From: Verrucomicrobiales bacterium
GTDB taxonomy: Bacteria; Verrucomicrobiota; Verrucomicrobiia; Verrucomicrobiales; V1-33
Reading direction: 5' to 3'
DNA: 7,068 nt
Assembly (NCBI GenBank): GCA_023253575.1
Contig: JALRGB010000184.1
Coordinates: forward strand, 1-7,068
Numbering within the stretch: position 1 is the stretch's first letter; each line of letters starts with the position of its first letter. A program made the translations under genes and the position numbers. The notes under the pieces were generated by a model. It was not told where the DNA came from and did no database searches. It saw only the letters and a program-made list of their open reading frames with translations. Below, in pieces: positions 1 to 5,328 of this stretch.

Positions 1-594
1 TCGTGCAGTATTCGTGGGAGAACAACCTGTGGTTCGCGTGGCGGATGGAAGGCGTCACTAATGGCCATCTCAAGGCCTCCAGCATGAACGCCCTGTCGCG
101 GGTGCTCGGAGTGCCCAACGCGTCAGTGGCGGCCGGAACAGCCTGCCACCTTTACGACTACAACACAGGCAATGCGGGAGACCAGAATCTGCGCATCATC
201 CCGAAGACGAACGGTTCTCTTCAAGTTCCACTTCGTCCACAGCAACATGGCATGGGACATTCCCGAAGGAAACGAAGCGAACCTCGTTCCTCTCGAACAA
301 TATCCGGACAACGCGAACGCCTCGCAGGAATTCCAGCTCGAGCGGCTAGTGGCGCCGGCCGGTGTGGGCAACATGGTGGTCCCCGAGGTGTCGGTGGACG
401 TCCTCACGTCCACAGTCAGCCTCACATGGCAATCCCAGACCGGTTACCTCTATCAACCCTGGTGGACCACTGACTTCGTCTCGTGGCAGAAGCTGGTCAC
501 GGATCCCTTGGCCGGGAACGGAACTGTGCTCTCCGCATCGGGTCCGAAGCAGCCGCAGCAGTGTTTCTACCGTGTCTCGGTCAGTAGCCTATAA
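1..594 (+). CDS. Secreted ricin-type lectin domain protein, C-terminal part, with apparent frameshift
   Basis: The 5' end is cut off by the window. The reading frame runs from base 3 to about 219 and continues in the next frame from about 220 to the stop at 592-594. Joined, the product shows three beta-trefoil lobes ending in Q-x-W-like motifs: QYSWENNLWFAW (bases 6-41), DQNLRI (180-197) and SQEFQL (322-339), with GVPNAS and YDYNTG typical of ricin-B-like (RICIN) carbohydrate-binding domains. After a short linker, bases 385-591 encode a sandwich-like domain (VSLTWQSQTGYLYQ, TTDFVSWQ, CFYRVSVSSL) of the kind that often closes secreted verrucomicrobial glycosidases. The lectin probably targets an exported enzyme to polysaccharide, but the catalytic part lies upstream and is not visible. 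The frameshift is either a base error or a real lesion making this a pseudogene. Lectin fold: fairly sure; enzyme type: unknown. Confidence 0.72.
214..222 (+). other. Apparent +1 frameshift site in lectin gene
   Basis: The first frame gives NLRIIPKTNGS up to base 218, and the frame one base later gives FKFHFVHSN from base 220. Together they read as one continuous ricin-lobe strand. Removing one base of the short CTCT run around 216-220 restores the frame. No long homopolymer or classic slippery heptamer is present, so a sequencing/assembly error or a genuine mutation seems likelier than programmed frameshifting. Confidence 0.7.
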
Positions 595-1006
595 AAACCA
601 ACGGCTCCCGCGCCGGTCGTAGATTTGCCCGGGGGAATCGGTCGCCGGCTCGCGATCCCCGAAGGATTGGCGACGCCTTGTGGCCGAGTACGACCGCGGA
701 AGCGGAACCGGCGGGATTTTTGCGGGCGGCAGACACTCTCGACGAGCACCACTGGACTTTTGGAGGCGAAGACAAACCTCAAGGAAATCCGACTCGACGA
801 CGAACGCACCCCGGTCTTCGACCTGTCCTAAGGTTCCCCATTTCCCCTGATTTTCACCCCCTCCCTGCCACCCTCCCAACATGACTCGCCCACCCGTTCC
901 TCTCGCCGGTCCTCCAAAGCCGATTCCTGTGAGCTTAAGGACGATTCCGTGCTGGATTCATTATTTCGGCTTGCCAGCGGCCGACCACCCTTCGATTAGA
1001 GCAACC
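595..1006. other. Intergenic region without a convincing gene
   Basis: This 412-base stretch separates the lectin gene from the BMP gene. Short open frames exist on both strands (for example 625-831 plus, starting TTG, and 589-882 minus), but they overlap one another, look low-complexity and Arg/Pro-rich, and match no family I recognise. A weak imperfect hairpin (GGGG-AATCG near 632-640 against CGATCCCC at 653-660) lies just after the lectin gene; it lacks a T tract, so I do not call a terminator. A poor sigma70-like pair (TTAAGG at 935-940, CATTAT at 959-964, 18-base spacer) lies upstream of the BMP start and could be its promoter, but this is speculative. Confidence 0.5.
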
Positions 1007-1996
1007 ATGAAGGACACTGACAATGGGCGCCGCAGAATTCTGAGGGGATTGGCAGCGGGCGTCGCCCTCCCTTGGCTGAGCAGTCCTGCGCTGGCAGCGG
1101 GCCCGCGCATCAAGGTGGCCGGCCTGCACAGCGACCCGGTGGAAAATGCCTGGAACTCGCGCATCCACGAGGCCTGCAAGGCGGCGGACGCCGAAGGCCT
1201 CATTGAGTACAAGTACTCCGAATCAGTGGCCAACACCGACTACCCCGGCGTGATCCGCGAGTACGCTGCACAAGGCACGCAACTGATCGTGGGCGAGGTT
1301 TATGGCGTAGAAAAAGAGGCCCGCGCCATGGCCAAGGACCTCCCCAAAGTAGCTTTCTTGTGCGGCTCCAGCGGCGGCCCACAAGGCGCTAATTTCGGTA
1401 CCTTTGGCACCTGGAACCACGAGGCGGCTTACCTGACCGGCATCTTGGCTGGCCACATGACAAAGACCGGCAAGCTCGGCGCGGTCGGCGGCTACCCCAT
1501 CCCAGAAGTCAACCGCCTGATCCACGCCTTCCGCCAAGGCGTGCGCGAGGTAAAGCCCGACGCCACCTTCCAGGTCGCGTTCATCAACACCTGGTTTGAC
1601 CCAACAAAAGCCAAAGAAGCCGCACTGGCCCAGTTGGACGGCGGCTGCGACATCTTGTTTGGCGAACGCATCGGCACCGCCGACGCGGCCAAGGCGCGCG
1701 GGAAACTGTCGGTCGGCTCGCTGATGGACTACATGCCGCGCTACCCCGGCACCGTGTTTGCCAACGCCATGTGGTACTTCCGCCCCATCCTGAACGGCGC
1801 GATTGCCGACATGCAAGCTGGCCGCCCCACCGGCAAGGACTATAGCCCATTCAGCATGATGAAAGCCGGCGGCAACGGGGTCACCTTCGATGCCAAGCTG
1901 GTGCCACCCGCCGCGCTCAAGCTGATGCAGACCCAAGAAGCAGCCATCAAGTCGGGCGTGCTGAAGATCCCTGCAATCGATACGCAACCGACCTAA
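1007..1996 (+). CDS. BMP/PnrA-family ABC transporter substrate-binding protein with Tat signal
   Basis: A 329-residue periplasmic ligand-binding protein of the BMP (Med/PnrA-like) family, whose characterised members bind purine nucleosides for ABC importers; the ligand here is not known. I chose the ATG at 1007 over the in-frame ATG at 881 because it gives a clean twin-arginine signal: R8-R9-R10-I-L-R, a hydrophobic stretch to about residue 25, and an ALA site at 28-30. Mature-protein landmarks are NTDYPGVIREYAAQG, LIVGEVYGVE, KVAFLCGSSGG, a W-NHEAAYLTGILAGHMT segment, VGGYPIPEVNRLIHAF and INTWFDPTKAKEAALAQLDGG, all usual for the family. The length is normal. No Shine-Dalgarno is evident. No ATPase or permease gene is nearby, and the next genes are unrelated. 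The protein resembles betaproteobacterial members I know, and its codons are strongly GCC/GGC-rich, so transfer is possible. Family call secure; function inferred. Confidence 0.93.
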   Translation: MKDTDNGRRRILRGLAAGVALPWLSSPALAAGPRIKVAGLHSDPVENAWNSRIHEACKAADAEGLIEYKYSESVANTDYPGVIREYAAQGTQLIVGEVYGVEKEARAMAKDLPKVAFLCGSSGGPQGANFGTFGTWNHEAAYLTGILAGHMTKTGKLGAVGGYPIPEVNRLIHAFRQGVREVKPDATFQVAFINTWFDPTKAKEAALAQLDGGCDILFGERIGTADAAKARGKLSVGSLMDYMPRYPGTVFANAMWYFRPILNGAIADMQAGRPTGKDYSPFSMMKAGGNGVTFDAKLVPPAALKLMQTQEAAIKSGVLKIPAIDTQPT

Positions 1997-2363
1997 AGCG
2001 GCGATCAGCCATCTCGACCAGACAGAACCCATCATAACGCTTTTTCCCCCAATCGCGGCGTGGCTGCTGGCCCTGCATTCACTTGCCGTGGCGACAAAGG
2101 CGTCCCCATCCGCCCGCGGGGGCGTGTGAGCGTCGTCATGGGCCCTTCCTTCCGGGTCCGGTTATGCCGCTAGAAAGGCAAAACGGAAGTGCCTCGGGAG
2201 GCCAAAAAGGACGGTTTGGGCCACTTCGTCACGGAGTTGGGCCGTTTCGTCACTAATTCGTTGATCAAATCTGCGTGGAATGATAGTTCAAGTTCAAAAA
2301 TAACTGTTCCAAAAAACTAGTTCTTTTGAGTCAAATTGTTCCATCATCCATCCACCAATCGTT
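1997..2363. other. Intergenic region with composition break
   Basis: No gene is seen in these 367 bases. The left part (to about 2253) is GC-rich and contains a small GC hairpin (CGCCC/GGGCG around 2117-2130), a bulged inverted repeat (GGCCAAA at 2200-2206 against TTTGGGCC at 2215-2222) and two tandem copies of a 17-base motif. From 2254 to the PEP-CTERM start the sequence is clearly AT-rich, with several GTTC/AGTTC repeats, and probably holds the promoter of that gene. TTGATC at 2261 followed by TGATAG at 2281 is spaced too closely to be a confident sigma70 promoter. The T run just after the BMP stop (about 2040-2045) has no clear stem before it. Confidence 0.5.
2216..2253. repeat. Two tandem copies of a 17-bp motif, 21-bp period
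   Basis: Copy one (2216-2232) is TTGGGCCACTTCGTCAC and copy two (2237-2253) is TTGGGCCGTTTCGTCAC; they differ at two adjacent bases, with a four-base spacer. A 21-bp period places the copies on the same face of the helix. Read on the minus strand, the second copy begins TGACGAAACGGCCC. This fits the style of IS21-family ends, which begin with TG and carry several internal copies of a terminal motif. A regulator binding site is the alternative. No transposase is left in the window. Confidence 0.6.
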
Positions 2364-3152
2364 ATGAAAAATAATGCCGTTCCATTCGGATTGCTCTCTT
2401 TGGTCCTCCTTGCTCTGCCGGTCGCGAAGGCTGCAGTGATTCAAACCAACTTCGGAACCGGCGACGGCACCACCCCGGGAGGAGCCTTTGTGTCTGCAGG
2501 TAATCTTCTCGTTTCCAATCTTTCGTCGGCTGCCATTCTCTCGGGTGGAACTTTTTATCGCCAGGACAGTGGGTATCCGGTTGTGGCAGCTCGACTTTAT
2601 GACGATGCGCTCGGAACCCTCGGTAGCGCGGGTTTGGGGGACGATGGTGAGTTCACGGTGATGCCGAACCAAGCGACAATTCAATTCAACCTTAATGGCG
2701 CCTTCGACATTACCACCATTCGTACCTATGCCAGCTGGGATGATGGACGTGACGGTCAGCAATACGTGGTGAAATACGCCACGGGCGCGGCCCCTAGCAA
2801 CTTCACGACACTGCACAGCTTAAGCGCGTACGATAATACCTCATTCCCTACCGGACTGGGTTACGACGATAATTTTGACCCGATTCAGGTGCCGATTACC
2901 GATACGTCTTCCACCATGGTCAGGCTGACGTCGGACAATGGTTTTCTCGCGGAAAATGTGGTTTCCCTCCAATTCGTTTTTAATGGGTACCAAAACGGAG
3001 GCACCGCCTTCCGGGAATTCCAAGTCTTGGGATCTCAGGTGAGCTCCGTCCCTGAGCCCGGCACATTTCTCCCGGCGGCGTTGATCGTAGCGGGTGCGTG
3101 GCTACGGCGTCGACGGCCGCGGAGCCATCGGGGCAGCGGAGCGGCGGCATAG
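2364..3152 (+). CDS. PEP-CTERM sorting domain-containing protein
   Basis: A 262-residue exported protein. It starts with a classical signal peptide (MKNN, hydrophobic residues 6-20, ending VAKA at about 20-23). It ends with a PEP-CTERM signal: VPEPGT at 229-234, a hydrophobic segment 235-247 and four arginines at 248-251. In this system an exosortase recognises the PEP motif and processes the protein at the membrane; no exosortase gene is in the window. The middle is rich in Gly, Asp, Thr and aromatic residues and looks all-beta, ending LQFVFNGYQ and TAFREFQVLG, similar to galactose-binding-like jelly-roll folds common in PEP-CTERM proteins. The specific role is unknown; envelope or matrix location is inferred. 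The start lacks a Shine-Dalgarno but is fixed by the signal peptide. Eleven residues follow the Arg cluster, a little longer than usual. Codon use is less GC-biased than in the BMP gene. Confidence 0.92.
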   Translation: MKNNAVPFGLLSLVLLALPVAKAAVIQTNFGTGDGTTPGGAFVSAGNLLVSNLSSAAILSGGTFYRQDSGYPVVAARLYDDALGTLGSAGLGDDGEFTVMPNQATIQFNLNGAFDITTIRTYASWDDGRDGQQYVVKYATGAAPSNFTTLHSLSAYDNTSFPTGLGYDDNFDPIQVPITDTSSTMVRLTSDNGFLAENVVSLQFVFNGYQNGGTAFREFQVLGSQVSSVPEPGTFLPAALIVAGAWLRRRRPRSHRGSGAAA

Positions 3153-3293
3153 GCGATCGCGTCGCCATCAGGGGATGACCCCGGCTCGCGGTCACCTCGG
3201 TCGATCAGCTCGAGCGGCATCTGTGCTTGTGACACGGGTGCCGCCCAGAGTGGTTGACGTGGAGATCCACAGTGTGCGCCCCGGGTGATCGGT
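3153..3293. other. Convergent intergenic spacer
   Basis: This lies between the PEP-CTERM stop and the GH32 relict on the opposite strand. A five-pair stem GGCGA/TCGCC (3152-3166) begins at the PEP-CTERM stop codon, followed by GGGG-ATGA-CCCC (3171-3182). Either could help end transcription, but neither has a T tract. No gene is seen. Confidence 0.4.
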
Positions 3294-3427
3294 CTACCTC
3301 CCTTCCTTGTCCTTCGGTTCCGGCCAGATGCTCTTCAGCTGCCACGCTGTCAGTGACACTCGGTTTGCGGCACTGCCACGGGCAAAGACGGACACTCCCG
3401 TGCTCTCGAGGCGAGTCCTAAGCGTGC
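3294..3427 (-). pseudogene. Relict C-terminus of a second GH32-type glycosidase
   Basis: Reading the minus strand toward the TAG at 3296-3294, the last 35 or so codons give TGVSVFARGSAANRVSLTAW followed by QLKSIWPEP and a charged tail. This is the closing strand pair of a GH32 C-terminal beta-sandwich. It matches the end of the intact neighbour (LGVSLLSEGGSVLARKVDAW then KLRSIY, residues 481-506) in the same order, at well below full identity. The preceding codons (LRTRLES) also fit the family, so homology reaches almost to the neighbour's stop at 3428. There is no room for a catalytic domain or a start. The simplest reading is that a second GH32 gene, once in tandem downstream, lost nearly all of its length by deletion. 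It is in a different frame from the intact gene. Confidence 0.7.
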
Positions 3428-4993
3428 TCAGCGGGGACCCGGCGTCTCTTCCGGGGAAAAAGCGCTCTTTCCCGCGTAAATGGAGCGCAGCTTCCAAGCG
3501 TCAACTTTTCTGGCAAGGACCGAGCCGCCTTCGCTGAGAAGACTGACTCCGAGATTCCCTGGGGCATAGCGATAAGGAGCCAGCGCGGCGAGACGGTCGT
3601 TGGCGAAGACTTCGATGATGCTTTTGTCGAGGAAGACGCGCAGTTCAAGGTCTTCGCCCGGAGGCAAGGCCAGTGGAATCTTCGTTTCACCCAGGCTCAA
3701 GATTTTTTCCGCTGGCTCGAAGGTAATAGGAAATCCGTTCCTGCCCTGCGGGTCGCAGTAAACCTGGATGCCACACCTCCGGGCTGAACCCGGCTGGAGG
3801 GTGATCTTTAGTTCGAGGGTATTTCCAGTGATTCCCCTCAGCGGGTGGATTGTGTCCGCGGGGATAGTGACATTTTCTTCGGTAGCGGCATCATAGCGGA
3901 GTTGTTCCAGTTCGCGGAGCGGTTTGATGCGCAGCACTCCATCGGTCGGCAGGCTGAGCTCGCGTGGCAGGCATTGGATGCTGCTTTGGACGGGCACGTC
4001 GTTCAGCCGGTGCTTGACCCGCGACCATGCCCACATCACGCGCCGACCGTCGGGAGTCAGCAGGCTCTCGGGGGCGAAGACGTCAGCGTCTTCGTCTCCT
4101 CCTTTGAATGCGCACATCCAGTTCATCCGGCCATGTGATTCCGGCAGAAACTTTTCGTCCTGAAAGCGACCAAGGTAGTAGCGGCTACCGATCCAGTGAC
4201 TCAGGCACAGCAGCATCCACTTGTCGCCGATCCTGAACATATTCGGGCAGGAGATGTCCTCATCGCGCGGCACGTCGAGGGAGGGCATGGTGTCGTGGAG
4301 CAGACGGCCAAGATATTCCCAGTTCTTCAGATCGGAGGACTTCATCCAGTGGGGATCCTGCCCTCCGGAGACCGCATAATAGGTGTCCCCATCCAGCCAG
4401 CAGTCCGGGTCCCAGTGACGCATCTCCGGAAGTGCTCCCGATCGGGTCTTCGGCTCCACCGGCACCGGCTTCGACCAGCGCTCGAGCAGATCGTCTTCAG
4501 CGAACGCGATCTGATTATGGCCGGAACCTTCGCCGTGATAGATGATGGCTGGTTTTCCTTCTTTGGTGAAAAAACCGGTCCCGCTGAACAGAGAGTGCCC
4601 CATCGTCGCTGGAGTGAGCGTGGTGGGATGCCATTTCCAATGCACCATGTCCGTGCTGGAAACATGGGCCCACGAGGTGCCTGCTTGGGCCTCGTAGATA
4701 TAGTGAAGATGGTAGCGCCCCTTCCAGTAAAATGCGGCATTTGGATCGCCTGGGGCCGTCGTTCCCGGATGGGCCAAATGATAGGTGAGCCACGTGTCTG
4801 GTGGATCCGCCGGGAAGGTCGGCGTTTCCGGCTGGGGCTGTGGCTGGGCCGGTTCGGTGGCCTCAGCTGTGAGGGAAAATGCGGCCACGATGCCTAACCA
4901 AGACGCTGGTAGACCGGTGACGCCCCGTCGCCTCAGCAATCGTCTTAATCTGGAAGGGTCGGGAGCGGGCATAACAGGCTTATCGGTTCTCAT
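3428..4993 (-). CDS. Secreted glycoside hydrolase family 32-like protein (fructan hydrolase fold)
   Basis: A 521-residue exported enzyme with the GH32 five-bladed propeller and a C-terminal sandwich; the family hydrolyses beta-fructosides such as sucrose, levan or inulin. I chose the ATG at 4993; an in-frame GTG at 5014 and ATG at 4972 are alternatives. The N-terminus is Arg-rich (residues 15-23), then hydrophobic (28-41), with a likely cut after AEA (43-45) and a Pro/Gln linker (48-66). Motifs: GDPNAAFYW (82-90, D83 aligning with the nucleophile Asp of NDPNG), DMVHW (115-119), LFSGTG (135-140), HWDPD (193-197, D195 aligning with the RDP Asp), ISCPNMF (247-253, where the usual acid/base Glu of the EC motif reads Ser), FAPES (306-310), RRVMWAW (317-323). 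The sandwich runs from about 385 to 506 (LRVFLDKSIIEVFAND, 451-466). Substrate uncertain. A relict GH32 end follows directly. Confidence 0.92.
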   Translation of the reverse strand: MRTDKPVMPAPDPSRLRRLLRRRGVTGLPASWLGIVAAFSLTAEATEPAQPQPQPETPTFPADPPDTWLTYHLAHPGTTAPGDPNAAFYWKGRYHLHYIYEAQAGTSWAHVSSTDMVHWKWHPTTLTPATMGHSLFSGTGFFTKEGKPAIIYHGEGSGHNQIAFAEDDLLERWSKPVPVEPKTRSGALPEMRHWDPDCWLDGDTYYAVSGGQDPHWMKSSDLKNWEYLGRLLHDTMPSLDVPRDEDISCPNMFRIGDKWMLLCLSHWIGSRYYLGRFQDEKFLPESHGRMNWMCAFKGGDEDADVFAPESLLTPDGRRVMWAWSRVKHRLNDVPVQSSIQCLPRELSLPTDGVLRIKPLRELEQLRYDAATEENVTIPADTIHPLRGITGNTLELKITLQPGSARRCGIQVYCDPQGRNGFPITFEPAEKILSLGETKIPLALPPGEDLELRVFLDKSIIEVFANDRLAALAPYRYAPGNLGVSLLSEGGSVLARKVDAWKLRSIYAGKSAFSPEETPGPR

Positions 4994-5328
4994 AACGGTC
5001 AGTTTCCGGTTCACTGGATCTACCAGATTAGCACCTCTTTGGATATTTTACGATCTCTGCCGCAGAAAAGGCCGAGCTGTCCATTCCAAGTCACCCGCTG
5101 GACAAATGGGGTGAGGCCGGGGAACGCCGCCGCACCGCAGAAGTATAAGTTTCTTGCGGTGGTGTCTATTCCGGGACGGAGGAGGGCGGGTACCATAAAA
5201 ATGTCGGAAATCGTGGAGAGCGGTCCTCCGCTGCGCACGCGTGCTCTGACGAGCTCGTTTTTTGCCCTGACGCGCCTTTGGGGCGATACTCACAATCTTG
5301 ATTTCACCCCCTGACGTCACACCCCCCG
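4994..5328. other. Divergent intergenic region
   Basis: It lies between the divergently oriented GH32 gene and the large surface-protein gene and must hold both promoters. It contains the inverted repeat at 5133-5161, a perfect 10-bp palindrome GCACGCGTGC at 5235-5244, and CGAGCTCG at 5250-5257 followed by six T (5258-5263), which is terminator-like only with a four-pair stem (5243-5246 with 5251-5254). AAGAGG lies about 20 bases upstream of the GTG at 5014 (minus strand), too far for a normal ribosome-binding site. Short open frames on both strands (5020-5238 minus, 5039-5314 plus) resemble no family convincingly. Confidence 0.5.
5133..5161. repeat. 29-bp inverted repeat in divergent promoter region
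   Basis: CACCGCA at 5133-5139 pairs perfectly with TGCGGTG at 5155-5161. Three further pairs (GAA 5140-5142 with TTC 5151-5153) follow after a one-base bulge at 5154, leaving an 8-base AT-rich centre GTATAAGT. The size and symmetry would suit a dimeric regulator's operator, or a hairpin in the GH32 leader transcript. No T tract follows on either strand, which argues against a terminator. Confidence 0.5.

Noticed and set aside
226..238. CCACTTCGTC shared between the lectin gene and the repeat at 2221
   Set aside because: Ten bases of identity inside a coding region without the rest of the motif are expected by chance.
625..831. 68-codon plus-strand frame with a TTG start
   Set aside because: Low-complexity Arg-rich start, overlapping frames on both strands, no ribosome-binding site and no family match.
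881..1006. 42-residue N-terminal extension of the BMP protein from an upstream ATG
   Set aside because: The extension is Pro-rich, unlike a signal sequence, and would bury the twin-arginine signal that starts properly at 1007.
1223..2035. 270-codon open frame on the minus strand opposite the BMP gene
   Set aside because: It mirrors the BMP reading frame, arises from its GC-biased third positions, and encodes a Gly/Ala/His-rich product with no family resemblance.
4196..4897. 233-codon plus-strand open frame
   Set aside because: It lies wholly opposite the well-supported GH32 gene and has no recognisable domain or start context.
5020..5238. Minus-strand frame with NLYFCGAAAFPG, faintly like the end of FAD-dependent phytoene-desaturase-type oxidoreductases
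   Set aside because: The resemblance is only a few residues long, the flanking residues do not fit the family, and the frame lies in a promoter region.
5243..5263. Short stem plus six T as a rho-independent terminator
   Set aside because: The stem has only four pairs, and no plus-strand gene ends upstream that would need it.
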